From: Mya arenaria
Lineage: Eukaryota; Mollusca; Bivalvia; Myida; Myidae
DNA: 64,000 nt
Assembly (NCBI RefSeq): GCF_026914265.1
Contig: NC_069123.1
Span: forward strand, 54,285,473 to 54,349,472
Reading direction: 5' to 3'
Shown here: positions 48,738 through 63,700 of the stretch, piece by piece
How the letters are laid out: the number at the start of each line of letters is the position of its first letter
How positions within the stretch are numbered: position 1 is the stretch's first letter
Position numbers and translations under genes: made by a program
Notes under the pieces: model-generated
What the model was told of the DNA's origin: nothing
Databases searched by the model: none
What the model saw: the letters and a program-made list of their open reading frames with translations, nothing else

Positions 48738-51700
48738 TCAGAAGCTGACCTTGATAACATCCTTGACCTGCAGAGCGGTAAGTATTACATAAAACACCCA
48801 CAGGAAGATAACGAACACGCCTGAGGCAATCTTAGGGCCCTGGGGACCGCCCAGCTCAGCGCGCCCGAATACCGGAAGAAAGCGGCGAAGGAGGAGGAGG
48901 CCTAGCGCTATACAAGCGAACACCGAGTACACGATCACCGTGAAGCCTAGGGAACCCGCCGGTACTTCAAAATATTCACCCTGAAGCACATACAGAAAAA
49001 AAACCATACATGTATTTTAAATTTAGTAAAGAACATGTGTAACGCGGTATTTTGGTAGCGGCTAGTTTTGATTCACGAAATTCGGCCAACAGGGTACATA
49101 TTAAAAGATTGGAGTCGTGCAGTGGATTTTTTGTAGTTGATGACATCATATCTTCTCGTTTCTTCATTTGCATCAACATGATCGACTTGAATGGACGTTA
49201 AATCAATTAATCAATTAATCGATCAATCAATCATCAGCATCGTCTTCGTCGTTGCGCTAACCTTAATCGTTGATGGTTTCTTTACAAAAACATTTAATAT
49301 TCCTTTACAAAAGTATCATTATCGATGTATGTTTTATAGTAACAAGCTGTTAGTATTTAGTTGTACTTCTCTATTTTACTGTATTTGTATTAGAAGTTTT
49401 TAATACATTTCCAAGTATATCAATAAGTTGATGTCTTAATTGCTTATTTGAATGAGCATAAAAGGGGCCACTCGAAATAGGCACAAAGGTTCAGCGGAAG
49501 TCCAATAAGTATTGACAGTTTAAATGTCTGTACTACTATGTCAGTCTACCGTCTCAATCGGAGTTAATAGTCCTAAGTCTCGACGTCCTGTGCGTCTGTC
49601 CGAAAAGTTTATGTCGCTTGATTAGCAAATACCTTTTCACTTACTGCCATGAAACTGCTTTGTTGTTGTTGTTGTTGTTGCTGCTGTTGATGACCTTTTA
49701 TTACATTCGTCTCTTTAAATGACTACCATGTTTCGGACAGTGTGTCCTTATCAACATATTTGTTTTGTATTGAATTACAACAACTCGCAGGGGTTATTAG
49801 ATGTGTTATTTTCTGCCGAGTCAGTGTGGAAATTACTCCCACAACTCGTCGCTCCCAATAATATGCAGAACAGACATTCAATATCTGGACACAATAACAC
49901 CCCGCACTGTTAAACAAGTTCGACCATGTAGCAAAGTAAATCCTTATGTGATAACACGTAATACCAGTAATGCATTTAACCGTTTCAGTCTTTTTCGGTT
50001 TTATTCAATTATGAAAACGCCAAAGCAGATAACACAATGGTTTAAAGCTAAATGTTGCCCAAGGCGTATATATACTTCTACAAAGTAAATCTGACTGGTC
50101 ACATCACTATACCGCCTGTATCTGACCACACAGAAATGAGCACCATTTCCACTATTTGACACTATCAAATCTACTTGTGTACAATAAATGTTCCCATGCA
50201 CTTTGATGCAACGATTTGTTTTTACCTTGACTGCCCAGTAGATGGAGGCGATGGTCCAGGGCAACCCGAGTCCCAGGAACACGTTCACCGAGTTACTTCC
50301 GTTCACGTTCCCCACCGAGCTGTCAGCCGTCTTCTCGTTTAGCGCTGCCGTCTTACTCGCAAACGTGTCAGGCATACTCGTTCCTGAAAAGTTTAATGGG
50401 ACAATTGTACATGTCAGGTGAACGATAACTTGCCTTGAAAATCCCTTTAAATATTCTAATTAAGCCTTTGGGTTTTTTCTTTGTAGCATTTATTCAAAGT
50501 TCACATACCATGATATATAAAGTATACGCCGAAGAATTGTTTGCAACAATCGCGAACTTGTGCTAGTTTCACAAAAACGCAAATTTTAAAATGTTCCGCC
50601 TGCACTACTGTACTCCGACTTGACATTAATAATAACAATCCAATCGTAATCATTGCCTTGTTTGTTATGCGCCTTACATTTAAAACTTCTAGTATAATCA
50701 GGGACAATTACATAACTCTTGTTTAGGATAAATTCGGCAAACCTAACACTGCTTCCCTCTCTTCCCACACATCTTTCTCTACAACTAACAGTCTAGATTA
50801 TTATGTTTCCACTTAAACAATACAATATACATGTATATATTAAATTCTTCTCTTATCGCTTTTCCTTATAGAACACTTTTTCTTGGTATTTAATCTGACA
50901 TTTAATAAGAGGGCCGTAAGCGATGTTGACAAAACTCGTGGCACAATCCCCTTTCATGTTTGATTGTATATTGTTTGTTTCAGTCATCGATACTCTTATT
51001 TATATTAATGAAATACTGAACGTACCGAGCGCGACGAATGTGATGGCGGTAATGGCGTCGTCGAGCCCGATGAGACATCCGAATGTGCCCGCGAGGTCGT
51101 TTATAAACGTCGTGAGGAGCCCGATGACCCCCAGCGAAATGAGGAACGTCGGCCATCCGCCCCCGTACTTTGCTGGGGGTACACACGCGAAGATTATCTG
51201 TAGAGGAAGAAGAATGAATTAAACGCATACGTATAAATGTTTATAGATGGATATGCATGTAGTTATAGGTTAACGGACGCGTTAAATGCACAAACTACAT
51301 GCGAGAAGACAATTGTTTACATTTTCACAACTTATATCATAAACATCGTCGACAATGAAGAAGTTAATGAAAGACAAGAAAAGCTCGCCATCTATAGAAA
51401 TTCCGATAAGCAAAAAAGTTAAAAAACAGATCATGGTGATATGATTTATAACATCAGGTGTGCTTAACTGAGTTGGGCATGCATCAGGCACAACTAAAGC
51501 ACAACTAAGGTCATCGTCGGAATGTGGGACGAACCTTCCATCCAAAAGTGAAGAAGTGGAGGACGTAGTCGAGGAAGGTAGCGTTGTCGATATCGCCGCC
51601 GTTGACGTTCATCGCTTCCTTGAACTGCTGCACCCACGTGGAGGACTCGAGCGCCATACCACCCATATTCGCCTTCGTCATATTCAATAGCCGACTCACG

Positions 51701-54700
51701 ATGCCGTCAAACTCTATATGAATAAACACACGGTATATAATTATTTACTATGACGGGGATGATGAGGACGATTTGGGTAAATGTTAGCTTTAACGAGAAT
51801 GATGAGGGTGGCGTGGGTGCATGTTAGCTTTGATGGGAATGATGAGGGCGATGTAGGTGCATGTAAGCTTTGATGGAAATGATGAGGGTAGCGTGGGTGC
51901 ATATTAGCTTTGATGGGAATGATGAGGGTGGCGTGGGTCCATGTCAGCTTTGATGGGAATGATGAGGGTGGCGTGGGTGCATGTAAGCTTTGATTGGAAT
52001 GATGAGGGCGATGTGGGTGCATGTTAGCTTTGATGGGAATGATGAGGGTGGCGTGGGTGCATATTAGCTTTGATGGGAATGATGAGGGTGGCGTGTGTGC
52101 ATGTAAGCTTTGATGGGAATGATGAGCGCGATGTGGGTGCATGTTAGCTTTGATGGGAATGATAATGGTGGCGTGGGTACATGTTAGCTTTGATGGGAAT
52201 GATGAAGGCGATGTGGGTGCATGTTAGTTTTGACGGGTATGATGAGGGCGATGTGGGTGCATGTTAGCTTTAACGGGTATGATGATGGTGGCGTGGGTGC
52301 ATGCTTACTTTGAAGGGAATGATGATGGTGGCGTGTGTGCATGTTAGCTTTAACGGGTATGATGATGGTGGCGTGGGTGCATGCTAGCTTTGACGGGAAT
52401 GATGAAGACCTCGTGGGTGCATACTAGCTTTGACGGGAATGATGAGGGCGACAAGGGTGCATGCTAGCTTTGAGAAGAATGATGAGGACGACAATGGTAC
52501 ATGTAAGCTGTGATGGGAATGATGAGGACCACGTGGGTGCATGCTAGCTTTGACAAGAATGATGAGGGCGACAAGGGTGTATACTAGCTTTGACAAGAAT
52601 GATGAGGACGACAAGGGTGTGTACTAGCTGTGACGGGAATGATGAGGGCGACAAGGGTGTATACTAGCTGTGACAAGAATGATGAGGACGACAAGGTTGT
52701 ATACTAGCTTCGACAAGAATGTTGAGGGCGACAAGGGTACATGTTAGCTTTGACGGGAATGATGAGGGTGACGTGGGTGCATGTTAGCTTTGACAAGAAT
52801 GATGAGGGCGACAAGGGTGCATACTAGCTGTGACGGAAATGATGAGGGTGACGTGGGTGCATGTTAGCTGTGACAAGAATGATGAGGACCACGTGGGTGC
52901 ATGCTAGCTTTGACAAGAATGATGAGGGCGACAAGGGTGCATACTAGCTGTGACGGGAATGATGAGGGTGACGTGGGTGCATGTTAGCTGTGACAAGAAT
53001 GATGAGGACGACAAGGATGCATCCTAGCTTTGACGGGAATGAGGCGGGCGACGTGGGTGCATGTTAGCTGAAACGGGAAAGATGAGGACCACGTGGGTGC
53101 ATGCTAGCTTTGATGGGAATGATGAGGGCGATGTGGGTGCATGTAAGCTTTGATGGGAATGATGAGGGTGGCGTGGGTGCAAATTAGCTTTAACGAAAAT
53201 GATGAGGGCGATGTGGGTGCATGTTAGCTTTAACGGGTATGATGGTGGTGGCGTGGGTGCATGCTAGCTTTGACCGGAATGATGAGGGCGACGTGGGTGC
53301 ATGTTAGCTTTGACGGAAATGATGAGGGCGATGTGGGTGCATCTTAGCTTTTACGGGTATGATGATGGTGGCGTGGGTGCATGCTAGCTTTGACGGAAAT
53401 GATTATGGTGGCGTGTGCATGTTAGCTTTAACGGGTATGATGATGGTGGCGTGGGTGCATGCTAGCTTTGACGGGAACTATGAGGACCACGTGGGTGCAT
53501 ACTAGCTTTGACGGGAATGATGAGGGCGACAAGGGTGCATGTTAGCTTTGACAAGAATGATGAGGACGACAAGGGTACATGTAAGCTGTGACGGGAATGA
53601 TGAGGACCACGTGGGTGCATGCTAGCTTTGACAAGAATGATGAGGGCGACAAGGGTGCATACTAGCTGTGACGGGAATGATGAGGGTGACGTGGGTGCAT
53701 GTTAGCTGTGACAAGAATGATGAGGACGACAAGGATGCATCCTAGCTTTGACGGGAATGAGGCGGGCGACGTGGGTGCATGTTAGCTGAAACGGGAAAGA
53801 TGAGGACCACGTGGGTGCATGCTAGCTTTGATGGGAATGATGAGGGCGATGTGGGTGCATGTAAGCTTTGATGGGAATGATGAGGGTGGCGTGGGTGCAA
53901 ATTAGCTTTAACGAAAATGATGAGGGCGATGTGGGTGCATGTTAGCTTTAACGGGTATGATGGTGGTGGCGTGGGTGCATGCTAGCTTTGACCGGAATGA
54001 TGAGGGCGACGTGGGTGCATGTTAGCTTTGACGGAAATGATGAGGGCGATGTGGGTGCATCTTAGCTTTTACGGGTATGATGATGGTGGCGTGGGTGCAT
54101 GCTAGCTTTGACGGAAATGATTATGGTGGCGTGTGCATGTTAGCTTTAACGGGTATGATGATGGTGGCGTGGGTGCATGCTAGCTTTGACGGGAACTATG
54201 AGGACCACGTGGGTGCATACTAGCTTTGACAGGAATGATGAGGGCGACAAGGGTGCATGTTAGCTTTGACAAGAATGATGAGGACGACAAGGGTACATGT
54301 AAGCTGTGACGGGAATGATGAGGACCACGTGGGTGCATGCTAGCTTTGACAAGAATGATGAGGGCGACAAGGGTGTATACTAGCTGTGACGGGAATTATG
54401 AGGGTGACGTGGGTGCATGTTAGTTGTGACAAGAATAATGAGGACGACAAGGATGCATCCTAGCTTTGACGGGAATGATGCGGGCGACGTGGGTGCATGT
54501 TAGCTGAAACGGGAAAGATGAGGACCACGCGGGTGCATGCTAGCTTTGAAGGGAATGATGAGGACGACAAGGGTACATGTTAGCTGTGACAGGAATGATG
54601 AGGACCACGTGGGTGCATACTAGCTTTTTAGGGAATGATGACGGCGACAAGGGTGCATGTTAGCTTTGACAAGAATGATGAGGACGACAAGGGTACATGT

Positions 54701-57700
54701 AAGCTGTGACGGGAATGATGAGGACCAGGTGGGTGCATGTTAGCTTCACGGGAATGATGAGGGTGACGTGGGAGCATGTTAGCTGTGACGGGAATGATGA
54801 GGACCACGTGGGTGCATGCTAGCTTTGACGGGAATGATGAGGGCGACAAGGGTGCATGCTAGCTTTGACGGGAATGATGATTGCGACGTTGGCGCATGTT
54901 AGCTTTGACGGGAATGATGAGGGCGACAATGGTACATGTAAGCTTTGACGGGACTTATGACAGGGATGTGGGTACAGCTAACCTATGACGGGAACGATGC
55001 CGTCAAACTTTGCAGGACTAGCGGGGAGGAAAATGAAGTAACCAATATACAGTTTTAAGTTGTAAAGTACTGTCGTGGGCGTTAAAGTTGATTGAGTGCG
55101 AAAACGAATGATATACTTTGTTTCAACCCATACGTTGGCTAAACAAACAAATATTACACCATCCCGCATACTGTTTATGTGACCGAATATCCTAATACAT
55201 CCTGTTTTGTCTACTCACAGATATCGGTGATTTTGTAATAGGGTACTATTACGATTAGAGCCCATAACATGTTAAAACAACGATAAATTATTTAAACAAA
55301 CGCCCACAGTGATGAATACAGTAACCAGTGTCGATAAACAGTATTGTGAACTCAACTTTCAGTGAGCGCATGATATCGAACACTAGGAAGATGAAGTTTA
55401 TTGTTAAACGCCCAACTCAAGTAATATATATATATATGTTTCACTGATCGTTGCCCCTTTCCCTTACCGTCGTCGTTGACGATGGTGACGATGGTTTTAC
55501 GGATCTTGCCGAGCTCCGCTCCGCCGTCACAATCGCCAAGCTCGATAGCGAAACACTCGTCACGCTCCTTCTTCTGCAAGACAAAGGTGAAGCGTGGATG
55601 TGACGTACAATAAATATTGGGAGTCAGAGCGATGGGTTTATCTGTAGTTTAAGAAAAATATAATATACAATATATAAACCAAGATTCAAACGTAAGAAAT
55701 GAAGATATAATCCGCATATACACGCACCTTGCTTTCAAAGAGTGGTATGTCGATGGTTTTGTTTATTTCCTGGTTGTCGAACGTGAGTAGACCCTCGCGA
55801 CCCTGGTAATCGATACCCTCCTTCGCTGTGATGTCTGACGTACGCCATTTGACACTCACGTGACCGTCGCAGCCGTTGATGCGGTTCACCGGGATCCGTG
55901 CCACGTAGTAGCTCTCTTTTATCACCAAGCTGGGCTTAGCGAACTCCAGCTTTCCAGGTTCTATTTAGGAATAGACGGATTGTTTAAACACTTTGCCAGG
56001 GTTTACTTTACCAGGTTTTCCCATTAAAGAAACGGTAATACACCAGGTAGAAATGTGTCTGTATAATGTATGGAGTAAATATATTGCCAACTGTTACCAA
56101 GATACAGCAAAAACATCACGTTACAAAAAAAACACATCTCACAATGACATAAAAACAGGCACGCATACCGTCGTCATTAATGATGGTGACCTGGTTAATG
56201 GCCACGTTGCCAATGGCGACCTGTTCGTGGCTCTGGTCCTCTTGTACAGGAATGGTCAACCTGACGAAGAAGAACTCATCTGGTTCCCACTCGCAGTCGT
56301 CGACGATTTCGATGAAGACCTGGCGCAGCTCCTCGTTCTTTGAGAAGAGCACGTCCTCACTAAAGGGCTTATAGTCCTCGCCAGCCAGGGCCGTGCCGTT
56401 GATGGTCTCTACACTGTAAGGGCGTTAAAATACTTTGAAGGACAGTTAAATCATTAAAGGCAACAACGGACACACTGTAACAAACTAATAATGACAGTCG
56501 CAAAATGAACACCAGCCTTGAACAAAGCTTAGTATGGTTGCACGATTTCAATCGAAAACACACACGCGTAGAACAAAGTATTATTTAAACCTACACTAAG
56601 AAACCCCTCACTTTCAACAGCTTGACTTACCGGACGGTACAGGGCATGTCCTTCTTTCCATAGCGCCGGATGCCGATCCTGACCTTGCCCTCGTTTTCCA
56701 GTACGCTGACGGCGGCTGCAGTGAACTCCACCACCGCCTTCGAGCCGCCGGCCGTGTGGTCCTTGGACCGCATCGCAATATCCTTGTCTGCACGATCTTC
56801 TGGCGCAAGCTGAATGTTGTCGTACAGCTGGAAGAGAAAGGGTAACAGGTGATAAGATAAAAGGAACAGTCACGTTAAGATTTCTAAATTAAAATGTAAT
56901 GCATTACTTAAATGTATCTTTAAAGGCAAATAGTATAAAATAATAAAAAACGTTTCTGTAAATCGGGTAAATGAGCCAATATCGTGCATGTAGAAATGCT
57001 ATAATAACACCCGTGTGGGCGAAATATTTTTAACTAAAGCGTATCAAATATCGTCGCTGGTGATATAAAATACTTATATTTAACAGTCAATGCACCATGA
57101 CTATTTTTCATCATAACTATGGTAAAGGTATATCATTTGTATGTATAATGTACTGTATCTGATTCATATCTACGTGCAGAATCCTGCATATCTATGGTAA
57201 AGGTATATCATTTGTTTGTATAATGTACTGTATCTGATTCATATCTACGTGCAGAATCCTGCATAACTATGGTAAAGGTATATCATTTGTTTGTATAATG
57301 TACTGTATCTGATTCATATCTACGTGCGAAATCCTGCATAACTATGGTAAAGGTATATCATTTGTTTGTATAATGTACTGTATCTGATTCATATATACGT
57401 GCGGAATCCTGCATAACTATGGTAAAGGTATATCATTTGTATGTATAATGTACTGTATCTGATTCATATCTACGTGCAGAATCCTGCATAACTATGGGAA
57501 AGGTATATCATTTCTTTGTATAATGTACTGTATCTGATTCATATCTACGTGCAGAATCCTGCATAACTATGGGAAAGGTATATCATTTCTTTGTATAATG
57601 TACTGTATCTGATTCATATCTACGTGCAGAATCCTGCATAACTATGGTAAAGGTATATCATTTCTTTGTATAATGTACTGTATCTGATTCATATCTACGT

Positions 57701-60700
57701 GCGGAATCCTGCATAACTATGGTAAAGGTATATCATTTGTTTGTATAATGTACTGTATCTGATTCATATCTACGTGCAGAATCCTGCATAACTATGGTAA
57801 AGGTATATCATTTCTTTGTATAATGTACTGTATCTGATTCATATCTACGTGCAGAATCCTGCATAACTATGGTAAAGGTATATCATTTGTTTGTATAATG
57901 TACTGTATCTGATTCATATCTACGTGCAGAATCCTGCATAACTATGGTAAAGGTATATCATTTGTTTGTATAATGTACTGTATCTGATTCATATCTACGT
58001 GCGGAATCCTGCATAACTATGGTAAAGATATATCATTTGTTTGTATAATATACTGTATCTGATTCATATCTACGTGCGGAATCCTGCATAACTATGGTCA
58101 AGGTATATCATTTGTTTGTATAATGTACTGTATCTGATTCATATCTACGTGCGGAATCCTGCATAACCATGGTCAAGGTATATCATTTGTTTGTATAATG
58201 TACTGTATCTGATTCATATCTACGTGCGGAATCCTGCATAACCATGGTCAAGGTATATCATTTGTTTGTATAATGTACTGTATCTGATTCATATCTACGT
58301 GCGGAATCCTTCATAACCATGGTAAAGGTATATCATTTGTTTGTATAATGTACTGTATCTGATTCATATCTACGTGCGGAATCCTGCATAACCATGGTAA
58401 AGGTATATCATTTGTTTGTATAATGTACTGTATCTGATTCATATCTACGTGCGGAATCCTGCATAACTATGGTAAAGGTATATCATTTGTATGTATAATG
58501 TACTGTATCTGATTCATATATACGTGCAGAATCCTGCATAACTATGGTAAAGGTATATCATTTGTTTGTATAATGTACTGTATCTGATTCATATCTACGT
58601 GCAGAATCCTGCATAACTATGGTAAAGGTATATCATTTGTTTGTATAATGTACTGTATCTGATTCATATCTACGTGCAGAATCCTGCATAACTATGGTAA
58701 AGGTATATCATTTGTTTGTATAATGTACTGTATCTGATTCATATCTACGTGCGGAATCCTGCATAACTATGGTAAAGGTATATCATTTGTTTGTATAATG
58801 TACTGTATCTGATTCATATCTACGTGCAGAATCCTGCATATCTATGGTAAAGGTATATCATTTGTTTGTATAATGTACTGTATCTGATTCATATCTACGT
58901 GCGGAATCCTGCATAACTATGGTAAAGGTATATCATTTGTTTATATAATGTACTGTATCTGATTCATATCTACGTGCGGAATCCTGCATAACTATGGTAA
59001 AGGTATATCATTTGTTTGTATAATGTACTGTATCTGATTCATATCTACGTGCGGAATCCTGCATAACTATGGTAAAGGTATATCATTTGTTTGTATAATG
59101 TACTGTATCTGATTCATATCTACGTGCGGAATCCTGCATAACTATGGTAAAGGTATATCATTTCTTTGTATAATGTACTGTATCTGATTCATATCTACGT
59201 GCGGAATCCTGCATAACTATGGTAAAGGTATATCATTTGTTTATATAATGTACTGTATCTGATTCATATCTACGTGCGGAATCCTGCATAACTATGGTAA
59301 AGGTATATCATTTGTTTGTATAATGTACTGTATCTGATTCATATCTACGTGCAGAATCCTGCATAACTATGGTAAAGGTATATCATTTGTTTGTATAATG
59401 TACTGTATCTGATTCATATCTACGTGCGGAATCCTGCATAACTATGGTAAAGGTATATCATTTGTTTGTATAATGTACTGTATCTGATTCATATCTACGT
59501 GCAGAATCCTGCATAACTATGGTAAAGGTATATCATTTGTTTGTATAATGTACTGTATCTGATTCATATCTACGTGCGGAATCCTGCATAACTATGGTAA
59601 AGGTATATCATTTCTTTGTATAATGTACTGTATCTGATTCATATCTACGTGCGGAATCCTGCATAACTATGGTAAAGGTATATCATTTGTTTGTATAATG
59701 TACTGTATCTGATTCATATCTACGTGCGGAATCCTGCATAACTATGGTAAAGGTATATCATTTGTTTGTATAATGTACTGTATCTGATTCATATCTACGT
59801 GCGGAATCCTGCATAACTATGGTAAAGGTATATCATTTGTTTGTATAATGTACTGTATCTGATTCATATCTACGTGCGGAATCCTGCATAACTATGGTAA
59901 AGGTATATCATTTCTTTGTATAATGTACTGTATCTGATTCATATCTACGTGCAGAATCCTGCATAACTATGGTAAAGGTATATCATTTCTTTGTATAATG
60001 TACTGTATCTGATTCATATCTACGTGCGGAATCCTGCATAACTATGGTAAAGGTATATCATTTCTTTGTATAATGTACTGTATCTGATTCATATCTACGT
60101 GCGGAATCCTGCATAACTATGGTAAAGGTATATCATTTGTTTGTATAATGTACTGTATCTGATTCATATCTACGTGCGGAATCCTGCATAACTATGGTAA
60201 AGGTATATCATTTCTTTGTATAATGTACTGTATCTGATTCATATCTACGTGCGGAATCCTGCATAACTATGGTAAAGGTATATCATTTGTTTGTATAATG
60301 TACTGTATCTGATTCATATCTACGTGCGGAATCCTGCATAACTATGGTAAAGGTATATCATTTGTTTGTATAATGTACTGTATCTGATTCATATCTACGT
60401 GCGGAATCCTGCATAACTATGGCAAAGGTATATCATTTCTTTGTATAATGTACTGTATCTGATTCATATCTACGTGCGGAATCCTGCATAACTATGGTAA
60501 AGGTATATCATTTCTTTGTATAATGTACTGTATCTGATTCATATCTACGTGCGGAATCCTGCATAACTATGGTAAAGGTATATCATTTGTTTGTATAATG
60601 TACTGTATCTGATTCATATCTACGTGCGGAATCCTGCATAACTATGGTAAAGGTATATCATTTGTTTGTATAATGTACTGTATCTGATTCATATCTACGT

Positions 60701-63700
60701 GCGGAATCCTGCATAACTATGGTAAAGGTATATCATTTGTTTGTATAATGTACTGTATCTGATTCATATCTACGTGCGGAATCCTGCATAACTAGCAACT
60801 CTGTTTTCTTGCTTTTATAAAGGAAATCAAGAAAACAGACATAATTGTTGCAAAAAAACCAACAAATATATCACATTCTTTACGATATGTCTTCTCAAGA
60901 TTGCATATGTAAGCCATTCTAATATACCTGGTAAGAGAAATTATTTATTTACGCTAAAACACACTGAAATTACGTTAATGGGGAAATCAGGTGATAGTGA
61001 AAGTAAGGCCCAAAGCAGCACTATTAGACGTAGGGTAGAACGTGTTCAACACTCGAACGACAGCACTATTAGACGTAGGGTAGAACGTGTTCAACACTCG
61101 AACGGCAGTAAAAACTGTGAGATCAAACACACCTTTCGAGGAGTCGCTACACACTCACACTATAGAGAAATATAGTGAAATACCGGTACACATAATAAAA
61201 CACACTCATGCAAAGTTAGAACGTCCAAACATCGGCATAACTATCACAACGCAATGATAGTGCTATTTCAAAAAGGAATTTCATATCAAACTGTATGCCG
61301 TCATTCATATACATTTCTACAGCTAGAAACCACGTAAAAGCATTATTACTCCACTACATTTTCCAAGCGTTTTAATAATTAGAAAATTAATTTTGTTAGT
61401 CAATACGAGGTCAATAGCACACACACAAGAAGTGTCCAACTAAATGAACATGCAGACAGGAGGTCAAGAAGACCCGTATGCTTCTTGCAGCTAAAACTAA
61501 CCAGTAATACAGTACAATAACGACCAGTATATTAAGAAACCGAAAATAAAAATATACATCACAATGTTGGTACATTTACCCTGTGAGTTTGATGTTAATA
61601 GTTGGCCCCAGACTTTAAGTATGTAGGTGGTCACTTGTATACATGTATACGGAAAAAAGTGGGAAAGCATGCAAAACTGATACATGATTCTAGTAAACTC
61701 TGGTAAGAATCGCCCTGGTTTAGGAAAGATAAAGAACAGGGCAGTATTCATAAAGCATGTTAAGTCGTTTCCTTACTTACGTCAACTTCTAAAATGTTCA
61801 TAGTCAAGTTCAAAGAAGTGTTTTAACACAATATATATGTGCCTTTTTTCTCAATGAGAGAATTAAGTCAATGAAAATATTGTATTTCAAAAAGTTTTAA
61901 TACCATATGTCAAATGAGCTTAATTAATTAGGAAAGTGACTTAGGTTAGCAAATGCCTTAAAAGTTAAAATACTTAAAGAATACCAGCCCTGGGTGATAA
62001 TAACAAGATAGCACTGCAGCGAATATTGAATGATTATTGTATTGAAATTTAGTCTGATTACAGACACCTCCTGTATCCTTATGCCATTACAACATGACAA
62101 ACCCCCTTCTGATACAGAGTTATTAAGCACCAGATCAGTGAAATATGCTAATTAATTAATATAGTGTTCATCACAAAGAAGCATACGTTCTTTTTGTCCT
62201 AAAATAAAGACAGCGTAACAACATGTAGAGCTATTTTGGTATCGACGAGTTTTGGTAGTGAATTTCCTATAACATATTTTTGGAAATTTGGAAGAAATCA
62301 TCATTTAAATCATCATCAACAACATTTTCGTCATCTTAATTGGACGTTATAACCAATAATCATAATCGTCACCCTTCGCCGTCCTCGTCGCCAAAAACGG
62401 CGTTAATGTTGTCATAATCGTAGTATTATAATATATGTTCTTTATATTTGTTGCGATTCTATTTTTGCAGTTTGATCATGGAACCAAGGCACTATTATTA
62501 CTGCTTGCTGCTGCTGATAGATGATGATGATGATGATGATGACGATGACGATGACGATGATGATGATAATGATGATTGTCATGACTACGTTTTCGGTCAG
62601 TATGTCCATATCAAACGAGTTTTCGGAATCAAATAACATAACTAGGATGTAACTCGTCGATAACAAAATACTGCGTGCTAGAGCTAAACTGCAAAAACTT
62701 CTCTAGAAAAAGCGTCAGAGACTTTAAAAATAACGCTTTAAGATTGTTGGTAAATACTTTGAGTAAAACATATATAAATTATCATGGTACTTACTTGTAA
62801 GAAATTCAGGTTTCATAGTTTGAAAAAGATACATATAAATGTATAAATATATATAATTATATATACTTTATGACAGTTTTTAAAACACATTCGGTTTATG
62901 AACAACTATAAATATTAAACAGGCATGTAGGATTGGAATTCGAATGCCTTATTAAAACTGGCACTTAAATAAATCTTACAAAATGGTGCATGAAGAACCG
63001 ATAGTGGGCTAAAGATGCTCTTATCAATAATCAGCAGTGAGCGACATCGCGTAGGACGGAAGATTTAATATATGGCACTTTTTATCCTGCTTGTCAGCAC
63101 CGTCGCCCAAACTGCTGCATATATATGTATATAACAAACTGATGACTCTGCCTTATATGGCTTTAACGAATATATTTTCTTGGCTATCCATGAGTCAGAA
63201 AAGTGCATTCACATGTGTATGTTAGCCAAACGATTAAACTGAAGGTTTCGATTAAGCTGGCGGTTTCGCTGTTTATGAAAAGTTTTTTGTTGCTATGACG
63301 ACTAAAAAAGCTACAATACAGCTTGACAATATATCTAGAAGCTTTTTATATATCAAAGGCATGCACACATTTGTTGACATTAGGGAATCTGGTGTCATGC
63401 GCTGTCCAACAAAAGCATAGGCTGCACTTGACCCCCCAAATCACGTCCGAAGACTGGCTAGTACTGTTCGTTTAGTTCCTCAATAACACGAGTTCTGTTT
63501 GGTGAATACATGCCTATATATACGTGTATGAGTGTACTTAATGTACATACCTGTTGGAAGTTGGTGAGCACACGCGGTATGAGTTTCCGGCCTCCGGTGA
63601 GCATGCGCGTGGCGTTAACGCGATACCAGCCGCGGTCATGGGAGGTGTTCTCGTTTGCCTTGGCGATGGCAAGCTGGGCAGCCTCATGTTCGCTCAGGTC

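Noticed and set aside
50980-51228. 82-codon minus-strand frame rich in Arg and His
   Set aside because: It is a wrong-frame reading of the exchanger exon 51197-51026.
51741-52142. 133-codon His/Pro-rich minus-strand frame
   Set aside because: It is a reading of the 40-bp minisatellite: three 40-bp units make 40 codons, so a frame stays open by chance.
56529-56873. Arg-rich frames over the exchanger CBD1 exon
   Set aside because: They are shifted-frame readings; the correct frame gives the CBD1 start and joins its neighbours in phase.
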